A stretch of 55,133 nucleotides of DNA from JACQFK01 sp964619955 (GTDB lineage: Bacteria > Planctomycetota > MHYJ01 > JACPRB01): the NCBI GenBank assembly GCA_964619955.1, contig CAZUJF010000037.1:1-55133 (forward strand). The letters run 5' to 3'. Below the pieces are notes generated by a model. That model ran no database searches. It was given only the letters and a program-made list of their open reading frames with translations, and had not been told where the DNA came from. Both the position numbers and the translations under genes were made by a program. This document shows, one piece after another, positions 48,828-55,133 of the stretch. Positions within the stretch are counted from its first letter, which is position 1. The number at the start of each line of letters is the position of its first letter.

Positions 48828-51800
48828 ATGAGAACCAGACCGCTTTCATTCATGCTGGCCGGAGCCCTCCTGGCCTGGGGCCATCGCGAGAGCCCGGCGG
48901 CACCCCAGGAACAGGACCTGCTTCCGGCCGTCAAGAAGGCGACGGCCGATCTGGCGGCGGCCGAGAAGTCGGTCACGGCCGCCAGGGGCAGGCTGCAAAG
49001 CGCCAGGGAAAAACTCGAACCCCAGCGCTTCAATTCGGCCGCCTATAACGCGAAGGTCACCGCCGATCAGGTGAAGGCCGCCCAGGAGAAGCACGAGAAG
49101 GCCGGACCCGCCGAGAAGGAGGACGCCCTGGAGGCGCTGGAGCTGGCCCAGGACCTGGCCGAGAAGAGGAAGACGGAACTCGCCGCCGCCGAACTGGCGC
49201 TGCCGCAAAGGGAGAGGGAAGCCGGCGAGGCGGAGGAGAAGCGGGGCGCCGCCCTGGCGGCGGCCGAGAAGCTGGCCGATCCGGTCAAGGCCCTGGTGCG
49301 CCAGGCCGAGGGCGAGGCGCAGGCGAAGCTCAGGTCCTACAAGCACGCCGCGGAGAAGGCGGCCATCGTCAAGGCGGCCGCCGAGCAGCAGAGCGCCGCC
49401 AACGCCCGGCTTCTGAAGACGCTGGCCGAGGCGGCGGCGGCGGACAAGGGCCTGCGGCTGGCCGCCGCGGCCGTGAAACAGGCCTCCGAACAGGATCGCC
49501 CCCAGAAGTCGAGGGAAGCAGAGCCGGCGGTCAAAGCCTATGCGCTCGCCGTGCAGGCCGCGGCGCTCAAGACGGACCCGGGCCGGGCCGCGGCGGTCGA
49601 GGCGCTGGCCGAGGCGGACAAGGCCGTCCAGAAAGCCGCCGCGGCCCTGAAGCAGGCCCGGCAGGAACAGCAGGACAGGACCGGCGCCCTGAAGAAGGCG
49701 GAGGATCGCGTCAAGGCCGCCCAGGAGGCGCTGGAGAAGGGGACCGCCAAAATACGGGCGCAGAAGGACCTTGCCCGCGAGCAGGAGGCGGCCAAACGCG
49801 CCCAGGCGTCCAAGCTGGACGCGGAGCGGGCGCTGACGGCGAAAACGGAGGAGGCCGAGAAGTCGCAGGTCGGATACGCGGCCGCGTTGCGGGAGGCGGT
49901 GGCCGCGCTCGTGGAGCGTCCGGATCCGGGAACCCCGGCCGACGGGGAGGCCGCGATCGCCGGGAGGGAGGCCGAGATCAAGAAGGAGAACGAGGCCCTC
50001 GCCCGCGGAGCGGCCCAGGCCCAGGAGGAGGCGGCCAAGGCCCGCGCGGACCTGAGCGCCGCCGACAAGTCGCTGTCTGATCGGACGGCGGCCCGCGAGG
50101 CGCTGGAGCGGACGATGCGGCAGCGGTTCTACCGCGAGGTCGACGCCGCGCACAACGAGTCGGTCCGGCTCGAAAAGGAGATCGCCGACGCGGGGAAGAG
50201 CCTGCAGGCGGCGACGGCGCCGTTCGAGAAGGCCTCGGCCGCCCTCACGCGGGCCAAGGAGGCGGCGGCGAAAGCCCGAGCCCAGGCCGCCCTGGCGGAA
50301 GGCGCGGCGAGGGAGAAAGAGGCGGCCGAGAAGGCGGCCCAGGAGAAGGTCGCGGCCCGGAGCGCCGCCGGGAAGAACGTCGAGGAGGCGCGGGCGGCCT
50401 TGGACGCCGCCCGCGCGGAGCTGAACGCGTCGCCGGAGCCGGATCGGGCCGCGGCCCAGAAGAAGGTCGCGGAGAAGGAAGCCGCGGCGAAGGCGGCGGT
50501 TCAGAAAGCCGAGGAAGCGCAAGCGGCCGCCGACGCCTCCAAGGCGGCTCTGGACAAGGTCGCGGCCTCGCTGAGCGCGGCCGGGAAGCGGGCCCCGGAG
50601 GCCGTCCAGGCGGCCAAGGACGCCGAGCAGAAGGCGACCGCGGCCCAGGAGGCCCTCGACAAGGCGGCGGCGGCCAGGAACGCCGCCGAGCAGGAGCTCG
50701 GCCGGCGTCGCCAGGCCCTGGGCGCCGTCCTGGGCAGGCTGTCCGTCGCCAAGGCGGCGGCCTACGGCGGCCTCAAGCCGCTGCCGGAATCGTCCTGGGA
50801 TCCCGCCAAGGCCCGCCATCTGCAGGTCCGCGCCGGCTTCGGCGGCACGCCCGACGAAGCCGCCCGGCTGCACGCCCTGGGATTGCAGCGCGCGGTCAGC
50901 CACTTCGTGCATTTCAAGAACCAGCCCGCGGCCGACATCGCCGTCTCGGTCCGGCCCAAGGAGCGGCCGGAGAGCTACGAGAGCGTCCTGAGCGGCGATG
51001 AGCGGAACCGGCTGCAGCAGGCCCGCGTGGCGAAGGATCGCCAGCAGATCCAGGACATGCGCGCGGGGTGGCTGCGGCAGATGGTCGAGTCGCCCAGGCC
51101 CCTGGAGGAGAAGCTGACCCTCTTCTGGCACGGGCAGATCCCGACGCAGTACAGCGACGTGGGCGACAGCTACTTCATGCACCTGGAGAACCAGCTGTTC
51201 CGCCAGAACGCGGCGGGCAACTTCTCCGCGCTGCTCTACGGCGTCGCCCACGATCCCGCCATGCTCAAGTACCTCAACAACGACACGAACGTGAAGGGCC
51301 GGGCCAACGAGAACCTCGCCCGCGAGATCATGGAGCTCTTCAGCATGGGCCGGGACCAGGGCTACAGCGAGGTCGACATCAAGGAGGGCGCGCGGGCCTT
51401 GACGGGCTACACGTACGACGCCTGGTCCGGGCAGTTCCGTTTCATCGCGGACCGGCACGACACGGAACCCAAGACGATCTTCGGCAAGTCGGGCGCCTGG
51501 TCCGGCGACGATTTCGTGCAGTTGATTCTCGAGACGCCGCATCCGGCCCGGTTCATCGCCCGGCAGATCTTCACGTTCTTCGCCCACGCCGAACCTTCGA
51601 TCGACACCGTCGAAGCCCTGGCCGGCGTCCTGCGGGTCAACAACTTCGAGCTGACGCCGATGCTGGAGAACCTCTTCCTTTCCGAGGAGTTCTACGGCGC
51701 CCGCAGCGTCGGCACCCAGGTCAAGAGCCCGGTCCAGCTGGTGGTGGGCCTGCATCGCGACCTGGGCCTCAAGAACGCGGATTATCCGTACCTCGTCACG

Positions 51801-52196
51801 GCGCTGCGCAACATGGGACAGGAGTTGTTCGAGCCGCCGAGCGTCTTCGGCTGGCAGGGGGGGCGCGCCTGGGTCACCAGCAGCCGCATCCTGGACCGCT
51901 ATAACTTCCTGGCGGAGATCCTGGAGAAGAAGGCGCGCGGCGGCCAGATCGGGGTCGATGTCGTGGGCACCCTGCTGGCGGGCAGGAAGTTCCGCGATCA
52001 CGCCGAGGTGGTGGACTGCCTGGTGAAAGGGTCCTGGAACGTCCCGATGTGGGCGGGCATCCGGCAGGCGCTCATCGACTTCCTGGCGCCTCTTCCGCCG
52101 CCGGCGCAATGGGGGGCCAATCCCGGCCCGGTCAACGCGCGCCTGACGCGATTGCTGGTCATGCTGTTCTGCTGTCCCGAGTATCAGTTCGGATAG
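48828..52196 (+). CDS. DUF1800 protein with very long coiled-coil N-terminus
   Basis: A 1122-residue protein. Signal-like start (MRTRPLSFMLAGALLAWG...). Residues about 30-640 are a nearly uninterrupted Ala/Lys/Glu-rich helical array (repeats like AEKSVTAARGRLQSAREKLE, KAAQEALEKG, EKEAAEKAAQEKVAARSAAG), a predicted long coiled coil. The DUF1800 domain follows (about 644-1122: RHLQVRAGFGGTPDEAARLH, LTLFWHGQIPTQYSD, GRANENLAREIMELFSMGRD, FGWQGGRAWVTSSRILDRY). DUF1800 proteins normally lack such an arm. It is followed 57 bp later by a DUF1501 gene, the usual partner. AGGAAGG precedes the ATG. Confidence 0.9.
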   Translation: MRTRPLSFMLAGALLAWGHRESPAAPQEQDLLPAVKKATADLAAAEKSVTAARGRLQSAREKLEPQRFNSAAYNAKVTADQVKAAQEKHEKAGPAEKEDALEALELAQDLAEKRKTELAAAELALPQREREAGEAEEKRGAALAAAEKLADPVKALVRQAEGEAQAKLRSYKHAAEKAAIVKAAAEQQSAANARLLKTLAEAAAADKGLRLAAAAVKQASEQDRPQKSREAEPAVKAYALAVQAAALKTDPGRAAAVEALAEADKAVQKAAAALKQARQEQQDRTGALKKAEDRVKAAQEALEKGTAKIRAQKDLAREQEAAKRAQASKLDAERALTAKTEEAEKSQVGYAAALREAVAALVERPDPGTPADGEAAIAGREAEIKKENEALARGAAQAQEEAAKARADLSAADKSLSDRTAAREALERTMRQRFYREVDAAHNESVRLEKEIADAGKSLQAATAPFEKASAALTRAKEAAAKARAQAALAEGAAREKEAAEKAAQEKVAARSAAGKNVEEARAALDAARAELNASPEPDRAAAQKKVAEKEAAAKAAVQKAEEAQAAADASKAALDKVAASLSAAGKRAPEAVQAAKDAEQKATAAQEALDKAAAARNAAEQELGRRRQALGAVLGRLSVAKAAAYGGLKPLPESSWDPAKARHLQVRAGFGGTPDEAARLHALGLQRAVSHFVHFKNQPAADIAVSVRPKERPESYESVLSGDERNRLQQARVAKDRQQIQDMRAGWLRQMVESPRPLEEKLTLFWHGQIPTQYSDVGDSYFMHLENQLFRQNAAGNFSALLYGVAHDPAMLKYLNNDTNVKGRANENLAREIMELFSMGRDQGYSEVDIKEGARALTGYTYDAWSGQFRFIADRHDTEPKTIFGKSGAWSGDDFVQLILETPHPARFIARQIFTFFAHAEPSIDTVEALAGVLRVNNFELTPMLENLFLSEEFYGARSVGTQVKSPVQLVVGLHRDLGLKNADYPYLVTALRNMGQELFEPPSVFGWQGGRAWVTSSRILDRYNFLAEILEKKARGGQIGVDVVGTLLAGRKFRDHAEVVDCLVKGSWNVPMWAGIRQALIDFLAPLPPPAQWGANPGPVNARLTRLLVMLFCCPEYQFG

Positions 52197-52253
52197 GCCG
52201 GAGCCTGTCCGGTTCCTGGAAACGCTGTCTTCCGTATTTGGAGGGTCGGACCC

Positions 52254-53540
52254 ATGAGTCGTCCCGGGATCGTCACGCGGCGGGATTTCCTGACGCAGGG
52301 GCTGGGGCTCGTCGGGGTCGGCACGGTGCTGCCCAATTTCCTCGTGCACGGCGCCATGGCCGGGGCGCAGACGCAGGGCGGCGGCCACCGGGTGCTGGTG
52401 GTGCTCGAGATGGGCGGCGGCCATGACGGCCCGAGCGGGCTGGTGCCGTACGCCATGGACGGCTATCACCGGCTCCGCCGGGTGACCCGCATCGCCGAGA
52501 ACCAGGTGATCCGCCTCAACGACGAGGTGGGCCTGCACCCGAACCTGAAGCCCTTCAAGGAGCTCCTGGACCAGGGCCGCTTCGCGGCGGTCCCGGGGGT
52601 CGGCTATCCCAACCCCAACTACAGCCACGAGCAGGCGATGTACATCTGGCACACCGGCGACCCGGCCAAGCGCCTGAACCTCTACGACGCCGGCGGAGGC
52701 GCGGGGGGAGGCGGACGCTCCGAGGGCGCCGGCTGGATCGGACGCTACTCCGACGCCGCCTTCAAGGACGACGCCGACATCCAGCCGACCATCGCCGTCG
52801 GCAGCACCGGCAGCAGGAACTGGCTGATGGACGCGCGCCAGCGCCCCTGCATGAACATCGGCGATCCGGCCGCCTTCGGCTTCCGGTACGGCCAGAAGGA
52901 GCCTCTGTACCAGCGCCTCAACGCCGTCGACGCGGCCCGGGAGAACCCGATCTCCGACCTGGAGTACATCACGTTCACGGCGATGCGGGCCAACGCCACC
53001 AGCCAGCGCGTCCAGGAGGCGGCGGCGCGGGCCAAGGTCAACGCCGCGAACTACCCGAACTCCGGGCTGGCCAACGCCCTGAGGACGGTGGGGGCGCTGA
53101 TCGGCGGCGGCTTGAGCGCGCGGGTGTACTTCGTCCGCCAGGGCGGGTACGACACGCACGCCGGTCAGCGGCCGGCCCACGACCGCCTGATGGCCGACCT
53201 GGCCGGCTCGATCGCCGCGTTCAATCGCGACATGACGAGCCAGGGCCATGGCGACCGCGTCCTGCTGATGACCTTCAGCGAGTTCGGGCGCACCGTCGCC
53301 GAGAACAACAGCCAGGGCACCGACCACGGCTCGGCGACGCCGATGTTCCTGGTCGGGGCGGGCCTCAAGCCGGGGGTGCACGGCCGCCATCCCAGCTACG
53401 AGCACTTCAACCCGCAGGGGCATTTCATCCCGACCCACGATTTCCGCAGCGTCTACGCGACCGTCCTGGAGAAGTGGCTCGGGACCCCGTCCCAGCCGAT
53501 CCTGGGCGCCGCATTCCCCCTGCTGGAATTCATGGCGTGA
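52254..53540 (+). CDS. DUF1501 protein, Tat-exported
   Basis: A 428-residue protein with a twin-arginine signal (VTRRDFLTQGLGLVGVGTVL) and a DUF1501 (sulfatase/alkaline phosphatase-like fold) domain: VLVVLEMGGGHDGPSGLVPY, YFVRQGGYDTHAGQ, LLMTFSEFGRTVAENNSQGT, DHGSATPMFLVG. Members pair with DUF1800 proteins on the cell surface of Planctomycetota and relatives; the activity is unproven. GGAGGG lies 9 bases before the ATG. Followed by a GC-rich convergent hairpin. Confidence 0.94.
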   Translation: MSRPGIVTRRDFLTQGLGLVGVGTVLPNFLVHGAMAGAQTQGGGHRVLVVLEMGGGHDGPSGLVPYAMDGYHRLRRVTRIAENQVIRLNDEVGLHPNLKPFKELLDQGRFAAVPGVGYPNPNYSHEQAMYIWHTGDPAKRLNLYDAGGGAGGGGRSEGAGWIGRYSDAAFKDDADIQPTIAVGSTGSRNWLMDARQRPCMNIGDPAAFGFRYGQKEPLYQRLNAVDAARENPISDLEYITFTAMRANATSQRVQEAAARAKVNAANYPNSGLANALRTVGALIGGGLSARVYFVRQGGYDTHAGQRPAHDRLMADLAGSIAAFNRDMTSQGHGDRVLLMTFSEFGRTVAENNSQGTDHGSATPMFLVGAGLKPGVHGRHPSYEHFNPQGHFIPTHDFRSVYATVLEKWLGTPSQPILGAAFPLLEFMA

Positions 53541-53550
53541 CGGGCCCCTC

Positions 53551-53582
53551 CCTCCCGCCCGGTCTCGCGGCCGGGGGGGAGG
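53551..53582. terminator. Candidate bidirectional terminator
   Basis: A 12-bp GC stem with one mismatch (53551-53562 with 53571-53582, 8-base loop) lies between the converging genes ending at 53540 and 53589. It has no T tract. Confidence 0.5.
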
Positions 53583-53588
53583 CGGCTC

Positions 53589-54095
53589 TCAGGTCTCCTT
53601 GCGGCGCCGGTGTGCCTCGCGGAGCTTGGCCTCCACGGCCGCCTTCTCCTCCGCGGTCGCGGTGCCCTTCCACAACGCCTCCAGGGCCAGTTCCAGCGCG
53701 CGGTCGAGCCGCAGATCCCGCGCGACGCGATCCACCGGGGGCTCCGGCTCCGGCGGCCGGGTGCGCTCCCGCACGATCATCCGCAGCAGCGCCGCGGCGC
53801 TCTCGTGGCCGGACGCCTGTTCCAGCGCGTGCTGCGCCCCGGCGCGGTCCCCCTGGTAATAGAGACAGCAGCCCGCTTTATAGAGGAGATCGGGCTCCTT
53901 CGGATGCCGCTCCAGATCACGGCGCAGGACCTCGAGCGCCGCGGGAAGTTGGGCGCGCATCATGTGGAGATCCGCCAGGCCGCGAACCCCTTCCAGCCAT
54001 TCGGCGGACTCCGGCGGCAGGGAGAGGGCGGACTCGAAAAGCGCCTGCGCCTCTTCGAGCTCGCCTTCCCAGCGACAGAGCCAGGCGAGTTCCAC
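53589..54095 (-). CDS. TPR-like protein, 5' end unresolved
   Basis: From the GTG at 54095 the product is 168 residues, helical and TPR-like (ELAWLCRWEGELEEAQALFESA, LYKAGCCLYYQGDRAGAQHALEQ). Translating upstream in the same frame keeps reading as helical protein (ATARKIEAALRKALEDPATR, EALRLLETIQ) as far as about 54269, but the only start there is a CTG (54269) and an in-frame TAA lies just before it. So the annotated GTG probably truncates the protein; either the start is a non-standard codon or the true 5' end has been lost or mis-sequenced. Function unknown; cytoplasmic. Confidence 0.6.
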   Translation of the reverse strand: MELAWLCRWEGELEEAQALFESALSLPPESAEWLEGVRGLADLHMMRAQLPAALEVLRRDLERHPKEPDLLYKAGCCLYYQGDRAGAQHALEQASGHESAAALLRMIVRERTRPPEPEPPVDRVARDLRLDRALELALEALWKGTATAEEKAAVEAKLREAHRRRKET

Positions 54096-54414
54096 GAGGG
54101 CGCGGCTCCGCGTGGCGGGATCTTCCAGCGCCTTTCGAAGCGCCGCCTCTATTTTCCGGGCGGTCGCCTTCCCTTCCGGGTCGAGCTTGTGACACCGGAG
54201 CGGCGCCTGAATCGTCTCAAGGAGGCGCAGCGCCTCCCCGAGGGGACCGGAGGAGGGTAAGAGGTTCAGATCAGCCCAATGTTATCACGAAGAGGGGGGG
54301 GGAGCCAGCCGGGGAAACCCGCCCGGTTGGGGCGTAAGACATATTAACCGGTTCAAGTATAACACGAGAAGAGGAGGGGAAGCCGGAGAACCCCACCCAC
54401 CCCCCAGGCAAAAC
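54096..54414. other. Mixed region with duplicated promoter-like box and G9 tract
   Basis: Holds the probable 5' extension of the TPR gene (54096-54269), a run of nine Gs (54294-54302) and, on the minus strand, the recurring promoter box with TATACT at 54361-54356, 13 bases before an ATG at 54342. The frame from that ATG has only 23 codons (stop at 54271), which I do not count as a gene. A second, degenerate box (CGTGATAACATT) lies near 54290-54277. Confidence 0.5.
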
Positions 54415-54437
54415 CCCCGCGGCCGTAGGCCGCGGGG
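54415..54437 (-). terminator. Candidate terminator hairpin
   Basis: A perfect 10-bp stem, CCCCGCGGCC/GGCCGCGGGG (54415-54424 with 54428-54437, 3-base loop). On the minus strand it is followed by GTTTTGCC, on the plus strand by nothing T-rich, so it would act on minus-strand transcription. Confidence 0.5.
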
Positions 54438-54447
54438 CTCGATGGGG

Positions 54448-54600
54448 TATAATCTAGCGCACTTGGACAACGAGGAGACGATCAGGCAGGCGAGTTTGGG
54501 TTATCCGGCCTGGAACAGGTCCCTCGCCGAGAGTACATCAATCGACCGCTCTCTTTAGAGTCCCCACCTCGGGGATCAGCAAACCCCTCGCCTTCAGGCG
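54448..54600 (+). other. Promoter and structured leader before the IS200-type transposase
   Basis: A TATAAT at 54448-54453 is followed by sequence that can fold: GGCGAG (54489) with CTCGCC (54533), inner CCTG-GAA-CAGG, and TCCCC/GGGGA near 54560-54575. No gene is seen in it. It may be the element's own leader or an adjoining RNA. Confidence 0.4.
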
Positions 54601-54606
54601 ACTGGG
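54581..54606 (+). other. Left-end hairpin of the IS200/IS605 element
   Basis: AAACCCCTCGCCTTCAGGCGA forms a stem of 6 bp (TCGCCT/AGGCGA). It shares AAACCC(C)TCGCCTT with the right-end hairpin, as expected for the two ends of an HUH transposon. The exact left boundary is not visible. Confidence 0.55.
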
Positions 54607-54621
54607 AAGTACCATGGCGGC

Positions 54622-55050
54622 GTGAAAGATTACCGAAAGGGAAGCCACTCCGTTTGGGACTGTAAGTACCACTTGGTGTGGATCACGAAATATCGTTATC
54701 CCCTGCTGGTGGGCGATGTGGGGACGCGAACGAGGGAGTTGCTGCGGGAAATTGCGCGAAGCCTGGAGATGACGATCTACGCGGGGGCGATCAACAGAGA
54801 GCACGTGCATATGTTGATCGGGATCCCGCCGCAGATATCGGTGTCGCGAGCGGTACAGTTCCTGAAAGGGAAGAGTTCGCTGAAGCTGTTGAAGGAATTC
54901 GCAAGTCTGAGGAAGCGGTATTGGGGGCAGCACCTTTGGGCGCGAGGCTACTGGGTAGCCACGAGTGGAAATGTGACGGACGAAGTATGGAAGAGGTACA
55001 TCGAGGAGCAGAAGCCAGAGCCGCCCGATGACAACTTCAAAGTGGTGTAG
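54622..55050 (+). CDS. tnpA: IS200/IS605-type transposase TnpA
   Basis: A 142-residue Y1 HUH transposase, normal size for TnpA. The metal-binding HUH is in REHVHMLIGIPP, and the catalytic tyrosine is probably in EVWKRYIEEQ near the C-terminus. It cuts and joins single-stranded DNA at the hairpin ends. GTG start at 54622. No tnpB or other accessory gene follows within the window, so this is an IS200-type element; the frame is intact, so it may be active. Confidence 0.93.
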   Translation: MKDYRKGSHSVWDCKYHLVWITKYRYPLLVGDVGTRTRELLREIARSLEMTIYAGAINREHVHMLIGIPPQISVSRAVQFLKGKSSLKLLKEFASLRKRYWGQHLWARGYWVATSGNVTDEVWKRYIEEQKPEPPDDNFKVV

Positions 55051-55102
55051 GACGACGTCGGCCCGCAGCGCCGACTCCATCCGGCTTCTAGCCGTTATGT
55101 GA

Positions 55103-55126
55103 AACCCTCGCCTTTAGGCGAGGGTT
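55103..55126 (+). other. Right-end hairpin of the IS200/IS605 element
   Basis: AACCCTCGCC and GGCGAGGGTT form a perfect 10-bp stem with loop TTTA. It lies 53 bp downstream of tnpA and mirrors the left end. Confidence 0.65.
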
Positions 55127-55133
55127 GTTCATA

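Noticed and set aside
48846..53438. A 1530-codon open frame on the minus strand opposite the DUF1800 and DUF1501 genes
   Set aside because: It is the antisense shadow of two well-supported genes in GC-rich DNA; its translation is Arg/Leu/Gly-rich low-complexity sequence without domains.
54271..54342. 23-codon minus-strand ORF behind a perfect promoter box
   Set aside because: Too short and Pro/Gly-rich with no pattern; kept only as part of the promoter-box observation.
1..55133. CRISPR arrays, tRNA or rRNA genes
   Set aside because: No regular repeat-spacer pattern, cloverleaf-type sequence or conserved rRNA segment was noticed by reading; no tool-based search could be run.

Overview
The window is GC-rich, gene-dense bacterial chromosome with no rRNA, tRNA or CRISPR array that I could find. 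The gene content points to a Planctomycetota/PVC-type bacterium: a DUF1800-DUF1501 protein pair, a large PVC-type beta-propeller protein with a C-terminal haem-binding domain, a cluster of Tat-exported Gfo/Idh/MocA oxidoreductases with a sugar isomerase-like TIM barrel, and a Ser/Thr kinase with a transmembrane tail. This placement is inferred from gene content only.

Layout. 1-400: broken IS91-type transposase fragment and paired palindromes. 401-7645: nitrilase-family hydrolase, lactonase-fold propeller protein, zinc alcohol dehydrogenase with a coupled acyltransferase, serine beta-lactamase-like lipoprotein, a four-cysteine small protein, an ABC ATPase, acylphosphatase and an ArsR regulator. 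7719-13226: acyl-CoA ligase, small lipoproteins, a PP2C (RsbU-type) phosphatase operon divergent from a cyclic-nucleotide-binding-domain protein. 13308-17240: lysA followed by a TPR/HEAT repeat secreted protein and a strong terminator. 17356-22620: a secreted glycosidase-like protein, a thioredoxin/cyclase-fold fusion, and a dihaem cytochrome c with a tiny coupled membrane protein. 23048-28045: a Gld-type ABC exporter (ATPase, fused permease-GldG, DUF4340) ending in a textbook terminator. 28103-33110: a small protein, then a translationally coupled kinase, beta-barrel-like protein and lipoprotein. 33111-43195: sugar-oxidation region with five Gfo/Idh/MocA proteins, a 2OG-Fe(II) oxygenase, a TIM-barrel isomerase, an acetyltransferase and a glucuronate-isomerase-like protein. 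43192-46138: a GT-C-like membrane protein with a small partner, and a solitary AAA/DUF4143 ATPase under three 22-bp-spaced repeats. 46305-53540: PVC-type propeller-cytochrome protein, a coiled-coil/DUF1800 giant and a DUF1501 protein. 53589-55133: a TPR protein with an unresolved 5' end and an IS200/IS605-type element.

Two expression styles are mixed. Many genes have clear Shine-Dalgarno sequences; others have no SD and instead carry a TATAAT-like box 6 to 13 bases before the start codon, as expected for leaderless or near-leaderless mRNAs. The two features I find most worth a second look are this leaderless promoter set, including a longer recurring box shared by distant loci, and the 22-bp-phased triple repeat over the promoter of the AAA/DUF4143 ATPase. 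The long coiled-coil fused to DUF1800 and the kinase/barrel/lipoprotein unit are the most unusual protein-level features.
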